A stretch of DNA of 64,000 nt, from assembly GCA_022559845.1 (NCBI GenBank), contig CM040118.1, forward strand, positions 156,756,331 to 156,820,330, in the 5' to 3' direction. The stretch comes from Amorphophallus konjac. Its lineage: Eukaryota; Streptophyta; Magnoliopsida; Alismatales; Araceae. The position numbers were made by a program, and so were the translations under genes. This document shows, one piece after another, positions 22,487-33,494 of this stretch (its first letter is position 1; every line of letters begins with the position of its first letter). The notes below the pieces were generated by a model, which worked only from the letters and a program-made list of their open reading frames with translations, had not been told where the DNA came from and searched no databases.

Positions 22487-23868
22487 ACTTAACTGTCACG
22501 TCCCGAGCCTTTATTACAGCGGAAGACTCGCTCGAGGAACACGAACAGCCGGCATGGTAAGCCTCTTATAAACAAGAACGATCAGAGCGCAAGACAATCA
22601 CACATAAGAATGCAATCGCATAATATTTACTCAACTTCAACTTTCATTAATAATCAAATCCAATATTCGAATACAACCACTAATTCAACTTCCATCATGC
22701 TAGACTTAAGAAATAAGAAATTACATAGACTCGATCTAAACAATGTAAACTTCCTAAGTCTTCGCTCATTCTTTATTCACTCTCGGATCTGCTAGTTGAA
22801 CATTCCGAATCCGAACCCGACTCACTTCCATTTCCTAAAAAAGAATGGTAATAGGTAATGAGCACACTTGTCCAGTAGGTATCTTCGCATCAACATGAAT
22901 GTATTATTAAAGTAATTAACATTTTTGCTCTAGAGGAATAAGGTAAAATCATGTGAATGCGATCAATCATGCGATTAAACCAAAGTATGTAAGATAGAAT
23001 GAGAGCAAGTATGAATTAGCAAGAATGTTATAAGAACATGATATGGCCTTTCATGAACAAGAATGTAACGAGAATGTACTAGCAAGCCACGTAATCATCA
23101 CTCTAGTATCTTTTGCTTATGAGCAAATACTTCGTGAATTTCTGTGGAATATCAAGAAAGTCATGTAGAAGTATCAGTCATGTTGTATCGTGTTGTGGAT
23201 TTTTACTTATTTATAAAGAAAGTACTCCCAACGCAATGCGACGTCAGTAGCATCATACCCCATGGTTTATAATAGTAAGTTTCCGACAATCAGCCGAGGG
23301 GACTAGCATAGAGCCCTTGAACACAATCAGTGCTCGATCGCATCTTCAAGTATAAATCAAGTTTTTTCCATGCATGTAACAATAAAGTATGGCCAAGAAT
23401 GTACAATTCTAACAAGCTCTTGATAACAATAATTCAATGAATGAATGCTTTAATAAGAGTCATGAGAAATCAAGAATGACTTATACTATGTTATGCTTAT
23501 GGAAATAAATCGGCAGCATAACGGTACGTTCTTTATTTTCCATTCATTATATTAGGTTTCTTGATCAATATGATAAGTTCTAGATCATCAAGAGTCCATC
23601 TAGAAACCTTGGAATATCAACCCTTGGTCAAACCTCAGGTTAAAATACTCAAGCAGTGTGACGGTCGTGTATTGAGCCGTTACATGATGTGACGCTCTAG
23701 TATTGGGCCGTTACATTAGTCTGAATCCAGAACTAAGAAATCGGACTCAGTTGGTTGTGACAGTCGTATATTGGGCCGTTACATGTGCCTGACGGTCCAA
23801 TGTAGATCTGTTACATTGTTAGAACCAGAAAACATTGATAGTGCTTTCTAATCAATTGGATTTTAATG

Positions 23869-23926
23869 GTACAACTAACTCGGCGTCCTTGTGGGAATCC
23901 TAGGCTCGCAGAGAATTACGGAGGTC
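23869..23926 (-). other. Conserved leader stem-loop, copy 2
   Basis: Sense sequence GACCTCCGTAATTCTCTGCG, then CCTAG / CAAGG (one A-A mismatch) around loop GATTCCCA, then GACGCCGAGTTAGTTGTACC. It is the LTR-pair copy of 6787-6844. Confidence 0.75.
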
Positions 23927-25237
23927 TTGAAACAAGATTTCCTAGTCCATTGGAAGGAATATCCAATAGAGAGGTCCTCATGTTCAAGAATAATGTTCCT
24001 ATAGTGTAAAGTGTAAAATAATAGATAACATACCGAAATATGTGCCATGTACTTAAGGAAATGACTCTATTGACAGAGATGATGTATAACAATAGGAAAT
24101 CATGATAAAACTCCGTCAATACATCTTTGGAAAATCATGATTTAGATACAAAAGTATATAATTTTGGTACATGAAATTAACATAACTTAAAATAACTTAA
24201 GATACCTAAATTATGTAATTTCTATCATGAATCAGTAAATAATCTTAAAGATTTGAAATCAGGTCAAGACTTAGATAACTAAGCACACTTATAAGTTAAC
24301 TTGACTGATTTTCAATTCTATATACGATTACCCTGACGGTCGAGGATGGGGGCGTCACAGTGATTGTGATGGTCTATCGAGGGGCCATTACAGTAGTGTA
24401 TCGCTCCATCTATGGTCCATCAGAGACAACAGAGTAATCTAAATACAACAGAGAGTGTGACGGCTTATCGTAAGGTCGTTATTGTAATGTGACGGTCTAA
24501 GTCTGATGCGTCAGAGTCTCTACTGATAGTACAACGAATTTCAAAGACTATGATTTGAGAACATGACATGTTTTTGAAAAAGATGTAACTATCCTAGTCA
24601 TGATAAATGAAGTAAGAGTCTGTCTAGATGCATAGGTTGCAGTGAATTAGCAAGATCATATCTTTTATCTTTGATTAAGGCTAAGGATAATTATGCATGC
24701 ATGACCCTACTAAAACATGAAATTCACAGTCTATAATGCATGAAATCAAGTACAATCAGAGAGCTTTTATCCCTAACAAGATGTTTTTGTCAATCATGAG
24801 ATAACCTACCTCTTAACTAGGCTTTAAGCTTCTAATTTGAATCTGAAAATCGAGCCCTAGCTCTCCTTTCCCAGCGATTTTCCAGCAACTTCCTGCTGCT
24901 CTATCTCTCCAACCACTTGTCCTAAAGATGTGAAATTTTGAGGGTAAGAATATGAAACTAAGGTGATCAAAAAGTTCTAAAGTATTGAATTCTAATTAAC
25001 TCGTTTAGACGTCCTAATCTCTTGATCTTCAGGGGTCCTTTGCTCTGAATCCTGAGTTACTATGGTCGAACCAGCAACTTTGGAAGCTCCAATCTCCTTG
25101 GTTGCTTGATCTCCTAGCACGAAATTTAGAGAACTATTAGTCTAAAGTATAGTAAACAAAATCTTCTAAAGAACTTACCTGAAATTCTATCTCCTTACCT
25201 TGATAAAGTAAGGGTCGCTCAGTACAGAACTAGGTCC

Positions 25238-25245
25238 TATTTATA
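25238..25245 (-). promoter_or_regulatory. TATA box of chromovirus 5' LTR
   Basis: Minus-strand TATAAATA, within CCCTATAAATAGGACC. The equivalent site in the solo LTR is at 53032-53039 and in the plus-strand LTR at 35157-35164, which supports the assignment. Confidence 0.75.
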
Positions 25246-25783
25246 GGGTTTTGAAGATTAGATCGATTCTAGAGTCCTTAATTTGCAAGAACCGAGTCCC
25301 TAGGAGTCCTTAGTAATGTTATAAACTCTCCCAAGTCGATCTCTTGTAGATAAGATCCCAATGTTCTAATCTTTTTGCTCGTTCTTTCTTTCACGGAACT
25401 GACAGAATGTAAGGCATCAAGACTTGTGCGTTACATGGCTGTGACGGTCGCACGATAGACCGCTACATCCAACGTGCATAGAGTTCAACATCAATCAAAA
25501 TCTTTTGTTAATTATCCATATTATTATTCATAAAAATTGTATTTATCCTTAAAATACGTAAATAGGCTAAATAACCTTCTAGAATATGGGATAAACTTAA
25601 TGGGCTTGGTCCTTAAACCTTTTGGATTTTATTTAATTAGGTTAGGTTAATTATTTAACATAATTGGGCCTTATAATGACATATTAATCTAATAATCATT
25701 TTATTAATCTATTTAGCCCTTATAAATTCCAGAAAGTTCTATAAATAACTCAGAAATTATTACATAAATTCTGGGGCACTACA

Positions 25784-26780
25784 TCCAGCTTCCAGTGCCC
25801 AGCTTTCAGTATCCAGCCTCCAGTATCCAATGTCTAATACCCGGCTCTAAAATCCAACTTCCAGTATCCAATTTCCAGTGTCTAGTTCCAGTACCCAGCC
25901 AATAACATCCAGTTCAAGTACCCCGATTCCCTGTATCCAGCACCAATACTCTACTTTCGGCTTCCAGTTCCAGCCTCCGATTCCAATGCCCAGTTCCCAG
26001 CATCTAAGTTCCCATTTCCCATTTCCAATTCCAGTTTCCAACAATGGGCTAGCACGCCTCATCGGGGTAGGCCTCCAGTTCCAGCACCCAGTATCCAATT
26101 ACCAGTTGCCATATCCAGCATCAAGTTCCCAGTCCCAGCCTTCCATCCCAACACCTAGTAGCCGGATTCCAGTCTCCAGTCCCGATATCCAGTCCTCAAT
26201 TTCCAGTTTCCAATCCCAGTATCCAGTCTCCCATCTCAACATCCAGTCCAGATCCCCAATTCCAATTTCCAACAACAGGCCAGCACGCCTCATGCAGGTG
26301 GGCCCCCGGCCCCAGCGTCTGGTACCCAGATCCTGGTCTCCAGTCCTAGCACCCAGTTTTCGGCCTTTAAGTTCCCAGTCTCCAGTCTCGATGCCCAGTC
26401 TCCAGTCCTAGTATCTACTATCCAAATCCTAACCTCCAAATTTAGTATCTAGTTTCCAGCCTCCAGCTCCTAATTTCCAGCCCCAGTACCCAGTCCCCAG
26501 TCCTAGTGACCAGCCTCCAAATCCCAATTTTCAGTACCCACACCCAGCTTCTAGTCTCCGATTCCCAGTTGCCAGCCCCAGTACTTTGTCTCTCGTATCT
26601 GGGCCATAATCTCCAGTCCCAGCATTCCATCTTTGCCTTCCAGTCTCCAGCCTCTGACCTCCAGTTTCCATCAGTAGACCAGCATGCCTTAGCCAGGCGG
26701 GTCTCCAGTCTAAGTATTCAGGTTTTTAGCCTCTAACTTCTAACGGCCGACAACAGGCCAATACGCCTTACGCAGGCAGA
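25784..26780. repeat. Short CCAGT-N array (E copy A)
   Basis: A dense array of 11-14-bp units of the type CCAGTATCCAG / TTCCAGTCTCCAG, punctuated at about 250-bp spacing by AACARGCCAGCACGCCTCAT-N-GGGCC segments (26040, 26272, 26680, 26755). It is the direct continuation of 4307-5412 across the chromovirus. Open frames here are a by-product of the repeats. The reverse-complement counterpart is at 59540-60046 and 61728-62570. Confidence 0.9.
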
Positions 26781-27290
26781 CCTCCAGTATCCAATTCCCA
26801 GTCTTTGGCAACAGGCCACTACACATCATAGGCTGATCAACAACAACGACCACATGAACAAATCAAGACATCTTATAGACTAGCATGCCTCGAAGGTCAG
26901 TCTACAGCAGCCCTAGACCAACGCACCCCCAAGCGTCGGTCTATCACACACTCCGATCATTATGCCTCAATGGTCGGCCAACGATAATCCATTCAGCGGC
27001 ACCTCAGTTATCAGCTGATCATGGCTCCCAGTCAGTATACCTCAGCAATCAGCCAAGTGGACTTCCTAGTCGATACACCTCGGCGGTCAACCAGCACATT
27101 AACAGGTACCATCCATCATATTATGATGATTATGTGTCTAACATCATTTGTGGTCATTGTACTGTTTAAAGGGTTAGATGACCTCAACTTCGGCTACTTC
27201 ACCATGACGGTCTGCCGACAGCATCAACATTCGACCATACACCGCGAGGATCGGCCGAATATGATTCCAAGCCAACACCCCTCTCTGGGG
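26781..27290. repeat. Degenerate CCTCRR-GGTCGGCC array (E copy A)
   Basis: Irregular units such as TATGCCTCAATGGTCGGCC and TACACCTCGGCGGTCAACCAG are counterparts of 59392-59540 and 43560-43874 in copy B. The copia insertion in copy B falls within this part; the two flanks align to 26890-26990 here. Confidence 0.75.
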
Positions 27291-28090
27291 GCAAATCCAG
27301 CAACCTCAGACGAAGACGCCTCGCCGAGGCAGGTCTCCAGCAACTTCAGACCAAGACGCCTCGTCGAGATAGGTCTCCAGCAACTTCATACCAAGATGCC
27401 TCGCCGAGGCAGGTCTTCAACAAACTCAGACCAAGATGCCTCTCCGAGACAGGTCTTCAACAAACTCAGACTGAGATGCCTCATCGAGGTAGGTCTTCAA
27501 CAACTTCAGACCAAGATTCCTCGCCGAGGTAGGTCTCCAGTGACTTCAGACCACGACGCCTCGTCAAGACAGGTCTCTAGCAACTTCAGACCAAGACGCC
27601 TCGCCGAGACAGGTCTCTAGCAACTTCAGACCAAGACGCCTCGCCGAGGCAGGTCTCCAACAACTTCAGACCAAGACGCCTCGCCGAGGCCGGTCTCCAG
27701 CAACTTCAAACCAAGACGCCTCGCCGAGGTAGGTCTCCAGCAACTTCAGACCAAGACACGTCATCGAGGCAGGTCTCCATCAACTTTAGACCAAGATGCC
27801 TCACCGAGGCAGGTCTCCAGCAACTCCAGACCAAGATGCCTCGTCGAGGCAGGTCTCCAGCAACTTCAGACCAAGACGCCTCGCCGAGGCAGGTCTCCAG
27901 CAACTTCAGACCAAGATGCCTCACGGAGGCAGCTCTCCAGTAACTACAGACCAAGACGCCTCGCCAAGGCTGGTCCCCAGCAACCCCAGGCCGACATGCT
28001 TCCCCGAGGCAGGTCTCCAGCAACATCAAGCCAAGATACCTTGTCGAGGCTGATTCCCAGCAACACCAGGCCAACATGTCTCGCCAAATC
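27291..28090. repeat. 40-bp tandem array with GC palindromes (E copy A)
   Basis: About 20 units of 40 bp contain GACGCCTCGCCGAGGCAGGT and CTCCAGCAACTTCAGACCAA; unit starts at 27315 and 27355 show the period. Each unit carries the palindrome GCCTCGNCGAGGC. The period is not a multiple of three, so the open frames that cover it are not under coding constraint. Copy B has about 11 reversed units at 43090-43540. Confidence 0.93.
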
Positions 28091-29583
28091 TTGCCTCTAG
28101 CAGCATCAGACCAGCACATCTACGACACCGATTGTCTTCGGCAACTTCTCCCTAGTCGTCGGATCACCCTACGCCTTAGGTGTGGTCCCTATGGCTGCTC
28201 TGCAGCTGCCCGCTGCTCGGTTAACGTCACCCATCCCCCTGTTACTCTGGCCTTTCCTGATTCCCTGACACCACCAGCCAACCAGCCGGCCCCTACCACT
28301 TCGACCGTGCAATGGCGGCCCTGGCAGGAGCTGGAAACTCTCAACTTCAAAGCCCTATTATGATCCCAGTTCCCCCTATAACCCCTGACCCACCAGCTAT
28401 AATCCCAGTCACATCTAGCCATGATAAAGTGGCCTCCAGCATCATAACTTGATGATTTGCAAGTGCCCTACAACACAACTCCAGCTACAATGCTTCAGAG
28501 CTGTGACCAGCCCGTCCCATAGGACGGTGGGCACCAAGCTTGGTAAATGCGCCCTAATGGGTAGTCAACAGATGATGCCAGCATCCCACAAGAAGAATCA
28601 ACCACCACAGCAGTGGTAGGCTGCTAATGACCGACCACAGGCTTCGCCACAAAGCCCCGGTCAGAGCGGCGATCATCTTGTCGCCAGCCAGCAATCCCAA
28701 GGGGCTGAGGGATAGGTGGCCCTCCAATTCCCAAGACAGGGAAGTCTCGAACCCCCTTACACAGCATCGTCGGCTACGGTCACGACCAAAGGGGAACATG
28801 CCAGGGAGTGAAAGATGCTCCAAGCACTCCTTGACTCAGAGAAGGTGGAAAACCTGAGAAAACACAAATCTTAGTCTACAAGTCCACCTCCGGGGGCAAG
28901 ACATGACTCCCGCCAGTGCAACCTCAGATGATGAAAGGGGAGCCACAACTGGTCTCCCATTGCTCGCCAGCCACCCTACGAGGCAGGATGGACTCGACAG
29001 TCCTGGCCTCCCCCTATCTCAGATTTCTAATGGGGGAGAGTCCTTTCCACTGAGCCGCCTCTCCTTAGAAAATCAACAAAGCCCGCTGCACAAGGCAGGC
29101 CCCATAGATAGGCAACAAATCCAGAAGCATTGTTATGCTAGGCTCCCCTGGCCTCTCTTCACCATCGGCATTGGCGTCCAGCCCAGTCACACCATCAACC
29201 GCCGAAGCAACCACCTGTATGGAGAGTTCGACGACCAGACCTAATTACTCCCGTGATGCGGGCCCTGTACACCTCTGCTACAAGCCCGACATGTGAGACA
29301 AACGAGAACATAATTCCCAAGTCACGGATAGTGGGCTCCAACTTCAAGCACCACGCGTGTATCCAGACACTCGGATCTCTCTAGAATCCAGCTCTATAAC
29401 CTTCCAGGTTCAACGGTCTTCTGCAAACGTACCACCATCGCATGAAAAGATCATAACGGGAGCGTCAACCCTCAGAACAAGTAACTCCCACATGCCAATA
29501 AGGCCGAGAGAAATCAAGCTTGAGAGGCGCACGGGCCGCACACCCTCATCTTTGCCTCCGACGCACGCCCTGTGAGAGGCATT
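28091..29583 (+). other. E copy A region before the LTR, no gene recognised
   Basis: This is less repetitive and GC-rich. From about 28500 it aligns with the reverse complement of 41945-42960 (for example CCCACAAGAAGAATCAACCACC here), so it is a conserved part of E just upstream of the 3' LTR. Short frames exist on both strands but are not shared in frame between the two copies as far as I can tell. The last bases, GTGAGAGGCATT (copy B: GTCGGGGGCATT), are a plausible polypurine tract. Confidence 0.65.
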
Positions 29584-30424
29584 TGTTGGCACCGGCTTAT
29601 TTTCTTGAATTAATCAAGGATTAAGCATAGGAAAATACTCCCTAAATGGAGCAAAATGGCACATCGCCAAAGTTGCTCCACCAGTTGAGTTGTCCTCGAA
29701 AATCGAGACACTTCACTGGGTCAAGTGGCGCAACATAACAATCAGGGATCGGCCCCCAGCAAACGGCACTATGCCATCCAGTTTCCCGACAACCGGGTTA
29801 GTTTCGAGATTCGGGACAACCTTCCGTACCTTACGGCACTCTGAAAAGATTCAGGGATCACCCCCGGACACTCTGCATACAGTGTCACACCACCGACGGC
29901 TCAACAACCGGGTTAACCCGGGAGTAAGAACAGCTTGCCGCATCATACAGCTCTTCGCCAAGGAGGGAGGGTCACCCCGACCACCAGACAAACGGCATCA
30001 TCATGTCGACGTCCTAGTCAGCGGGCCCAACCAAGGGTCCTAACCAGCTAGCCGTGACCTGTGGCAATATCAACGATCGATCGGGTCCACCCCTGATCAC
30101 TCGGTTTACGGATTTACCCGCGTTCAACATAGCTACCCGAGCCGACCCGGGGGCACCCTGACTACAAGCCACGCCCTGTGGCACCCAGCAATGAGGTCGG
30201 GGTCTACCCTCGAGTCGCCTCCCTCCATCCCTCTGAAGTCAAAGGAAGACCCGTCAAGGCCAACCGCAAGCTTCAGGAGCTCACAACACCCGTAAACGTC
30301 CCGCATACGCGTTTCGGGAACTTCCCCGAGCACCTGGTGGGCGCGAATGCTCCAGGCACTCTACAGCAAGTTCGAGCCCAACTCGGGACTCCTAGCAACA
30401 CATCGCGTCATGCACCACCCTTGT

Positions 30425-30567
30425 GCGCCCTCACACGCGGATCGACTTATGCGGTCAGGTCGTGGGGTTCGACCTGCGCGCTCAGGTCGCGGGGGTCAAG
30501 GGGGCAGTGCCCCTTGCGGGGGTTTCCGGAGGCGTAGCCCCCGGAAGAAAATTCTTTTTATAATAGG
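30425..30567 (+). promoter_or_regulatory. GC-rich U3 module shared with a copia LTR
   Basis: Starts GCGCCCTCACACGCGGATCG, contains a duplicated GGTCAGGTCG segment, GGGTCAAGGGGGCAGTGCCC and CCCCCGGAAGAAAATT, and ends at TATAATAGGGG. A near-identical module in sense orientation is at 61386-61504 in a copia solo LTR. It is missing from the corresponding place in E copy B (near 41470). Confidence 0.75.
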
Positions 30568-30591
30568 GGCATTGGTGTCTTTCGATACTCT

Positions 30592-30655
30592 AACCCAGTC
30601 GAACCCGGTCAAACCCCGTCGAACCCAGTCAAACCCAGTCGAACCTCGGTCAAAT
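30592..30655 (+). repeat. Short AACCCRGTCRAACC tandem repeat
   Basis: Five or so 12-13-bp units (AACCCAGTCGAACC, AACCCGGTCAAACC) sit between the GC-rich module and the palindrome cluster. Confidence 0.7.
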
Positions 30656-30663
30656 CTACGTAA

Positions 30664-31215
30664 ACCCCTCCGGGGAGGGGTTTAGGCGGACCAGACCTAG
30701 CCTTGGGTCTAGTCCGCCTAAACCCCCCTCGGGGGCGGGGGGGGTTTAGGCGGACCAGCCTCACCCCCAAGGCTGGTCCGCCTAAACCCCCATTAAATTA
30801 AAAAAAAATCTTTTTTATTTAAAAAAGGCTCCCAGCCAGTCCGCCCAAACCCCCCCTGGGGGAGGGTTTAGGCGGACCAGCCTGGACCCCCAGGCTGGTC
30901 CTCCTAAACCCCCTGGGGGAGGGGGTTTAAGCAGACCAGCCTACCCCCTCAGGATGGTCCACCTAAACCCCATCCAAAACTAAAAAAAAAAAATTTAAAC
31001 AAAAAAAACCCTCCGTGAGTGGTTTAGGCGGACCAGACCAGCCCCTTGGGCTGGTATGCCTAAACCCCACTTGGGGGAGGGGTTAAGGCAGACCAGACCA
31101 GCCCCTTGGACTGGTCCGCCTAAACTCTCCCTCCCCCACTCCGTAACAAAAAATATATTTTTTTTACGGTTTACCCAGACTAAACCGAGCCCTCAACTTG
31201 GTCCGGGTAAACCCC
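30664..31215 (+). repeat. Cluster of long GTTTAGGCGGACCAG palindromes
   Basis: A chain of inverted repeats built on GGTTTAGGCGGACCAG and its complement. The best has perfect 20-bp arms at 30741-30760 and 30771-30790 with a 10-base loop; others have arms at 30714-30728/30739-30753 and 30680-30691/30712-30723. Similar hairpins follow near 30836-30970 and 31020-31130. They lie just upstream of the TATA box. Related but diverged hairpins occupy 40620-41090 in copy B. Confidence 0.92.
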
Positions 31216-31236
31216 TTCCACCCCTTCACCTTCCAC

Positions 31237-31244
31237 TATAAAAT
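31237..31244 (+). promoter_or_regulatory. TATA box of E LTR (copy A)
   Basis: TATAAAAT in CCACTATAAAATTTCCCCC follows the palindrome cluster, and GAGCTCAATGGAAC follows it. The same order (palindromes, TATAAAA at 40632-40638 on the minus strand, GGAGCTCAT) is seen in copy B. Confidence 0.7.
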
Positions 31245-32049
31245 TTCCCCCTAGGGAGCTCAATGGAACAATGGAATGCAACATGGAATGGAAGGATGCA
31301 ATGCAACACCCTCCGACCTAACTACTGCGCCCTCGGACTCCCGAGGCCTTTGGCAAGGGTCGAGGATGCGGAGAACTAAGTGCATGCGTGGTTGGCTTGT
31401 CGATCGACTTATACATGCCTAGGGTATGTCATATGTACTTCCCTCACACGGCATCTAGCCATCTCACACAAGTCCATGCCCGTCACACGAAAGGCACTAT
31501 GGCGATGGCGAAGACACCCGCATCCCGGGTCCGCCCGCGTGTAACAACCCACGATGGCTATACACACACCTTGATGGCACACCTACTTCTGACACGGAAC
31601 AACGTGCCCACCGCCTGCTCTGAGCTAGCCATCAGTTGCTCAGACTGATGACTTGAGTTATTCGGACCCTTGCCCGGGAATAATATTCCCAGGGCCGGCC
31701 TCGACTCCCCAGCATGACGACATTTGCCTTCCGGAGCCTGGACACGACTACTCACCTTGAGCCGTGTCCAACCTCCGTCAGGCGCCAGCCCATGACCGCC
31801 CCTGCCACCTAGATAGTCGGGCGTGTCTCGATCTCCTCGTGGAGAGCCTCTGTAAAACACGCGAATATCCGCCATATCCCGCATTGACCTGGGGACCGAT
31901 CCACGCGTCGAAATTGTCCCGCGGCTTGCGCCCATTGTACTTCAGCCTCCTTGGCCCATTTGTAAAGCCCACGTGGCTCTCATATAGCATGAAACTAGTT
32001 GAACACACGTACCTATACTCGGGCCTCAGCCTCTTCATGGCGCCCGCCT

Positions 32050-32660
32050 CCTTCAGCCACAACGGTGCCACCGACACCCAACTACCCAGCTACTTCAGTC
32101 ACAACGGTGCCCCCGGCACCCAACTGCCAACAACTCCAGTCACAACGGTCCCGGCACCCGACTGCCAGCTACTCCAGTCACATTGGGACCCGCGGCACCC
32201 GACCACACAACAACTCCAGTCACAACGGTGCCCCCGGCACCCGACTGCCAGCTACTCCAGTCACATCGGGACCCGCGGCACCCAACCACTCAGCCACTCA
32301 GTCACAACGGTGCCCCCGGCACCCTACTGCCAGCTACTCCAGTCACATCGGGGCCCGCGGCACCTGACCACTCAACAACTCCAATCACAACGATGCCGCC
32401 GGCACCCGACTACCCATCTACTTCAGTCACAACGGTGCCCCCGTCACCGGACTGCCAACAACTCCAGTCACAACGGTGCCCCCAGCACCCGACTGCTAGC
32501 TACTCTAGTCACATCGGGACCCACGGCACCCGGCCACTTAGCCACTCAGTAACAACGGTGGCCCCGGCACCCGACTGCCAGCTACTCCAGTCACATCGGG
32601 GCCCGCGGCACCCGACTGTCCAACTGCTCCAGCACAACGGTGCCTACGGCACCCCTACTG
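32050..32660 (+). repeat. ~42-bp array with GGTGCC-N-GGCACC hairpins (E LTR)
   Basis: About 14 units alternate CACAACGGTGCCCCCGGCAC and CACATCGGGACCCGCGGCAC, each followed by CCGACTGCCAGCTACTCCAG. Each unit has a small perfect inverted repeat, for example 32106-32120. The long open frames here reflect the repeat and are not shared in copy B (38930-40080). Confidence 0.88.
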
Positions 32661-33494
32661 CCTCGACCTCGACATTGTCTCATGTCGGGAATACATTGTG
32701 ATGCCCCTCAGGTGCCATCCTGCTGAGTCACAGGTCCTTTGACGGATGACACGTACAAATGCGGAAATACCCACACAATAATGCAATGACCCGGGGACCG
32801 TCATGAATGACAGAATTGTCTCGTGGCTTGCAAGCAATTGTAATCGGGCTCTCACGCCCCCATATAAATGCCTTTTATGGCATATAAGTCATGTACTCCA
32901 ATGAAGGAGCGGATTCCCCTCCTCGCTGGAACCAGTCTCTTTGTCCCCAGTAATCCTGTTGTGTTACTATTGCCCTGTCGCTGTTGCACGGACTAAGCCC
33001 TCCCGACGTCGCGGCTCCCAGGGTCTCTGACTCTCTCTTTGGCAGAAGAAACAAAGGTATTCGGATTCAATCTGATGTAAAATAAACACCGGTTGCTTGC
33101 GACCGGTGGGGAAAGACGTCCAGTACACGAATCCCCATAATCGCATGTGCACTTGCACCCGTGGAACCCCTTCTATCCATGTGTCACCTGATCCCTCGAG
33201 CCACGTGCCGCGTCCTGGCGACGCTTCCCCGATCAATCCTCGGTTCCATAGGTGATCGTCGAGAAATCGACTGGCACGCCCGCATTCCACCCAGCCATCC
33301 ATGTCCCAGTCTCCCAGAATTATGAACCATACGCCATACCTTCCAATGCGTTCCCATCGTTCTCTTTGCCTTCTTCTCAATACCCCCAGAATCCCTGCGT
33401 GCCGAGTCAACCTATCTCGACCTTATGTAAAAGGTGAGTCTACACCCCCGCCGCGAGGAGAAAATGACAAGTGACTCCCCCGCGGTCGCAAACA

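Larger units (their letters stand above)
5413..25783 (-). mobile_element. Chromovirus (Ty3/gypsy, Tekay/Del-like), internally deleted
   Basis: An LTR retrotransposon on the minus strand. The LTRs at 5413-9401 and 22494-25783 begin TGTAGTG and end CGTGACA in the sense direction. A 5-bp target duplication TCCAG flanks it at 5408-5412 and 25784-25788, and the flanks join into one continuous E array when the element is removed. The primer site is complementary to tRNA-iMet, and the pol order RT-RNase H-integrase-chromodomain places it with chromoviruses; LTRs over 3 kb suggest Tekay/Del. Without the nested Tat-like element and the LINE it is about 9.8 kb. Gag and most of protease are missing, and pol carries stops, so it is defective. 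Confidence 0.93.
22494..25783 (-). repeat. 5' LTR of chromovirus
   Basis: At 3290 bp this is the uninterrupted partner of 5413-9401. It carries TATAAATA at 25238-25245 (minus strand), the leader stem-loop at 23869-23926 and the GACGG/CCGTTACA inverted repeats. The site near 25254-25270 is the empty counterpart of the LINE insertion in the other LTR. Confidence 0.95.
29584..33494 (+). repeat. 3' LTR of element E, copy A
   Basis: The boundaries are inferred from where homology with copy B (37850-41944, reversed) and TG...CA termini coincide: start TGTTGGCACC, end TCGCAAACA. It holds a GC-rich module (30425-30567), a cluster of long palindromes (30664-31215), a TATAAAAT (31237-31244), a 40-45-bp array (32050-32660) and a U5-like end. 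The element type is not proven because no coding region of E is in the window; a Tat-like LTR retrotransposon with a repeat-rich 3' region is the best fit. Confidence 0.65.

Noticed and set aside
25878..26411. 177-codon Ser/Pro/Gln-rich frame
   Set aside because: It is the CCAGT repeat read in one frame; the opposite strand is open too. It is not conserved as a frame in copy B.
27291..28090. Regular repeats considered as a CRISPR array
   Set aside because: Units are directly adjacent with no unique spacers, and the context is plant nuclear retroelement DNA.
27021..28119. Long frames on both strands across the 40-bp array
   Set aside because: The 40-bp period is not a multiple of three, so each unit is read in a different frame. 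Openness is due to unit composition.
31764..32701. 262-codon His/Thr/Pro-rich frame in the E LTR
   Set aside because: Three overlapping frames are open at once across the same array, and copy B has no corresponding frame.
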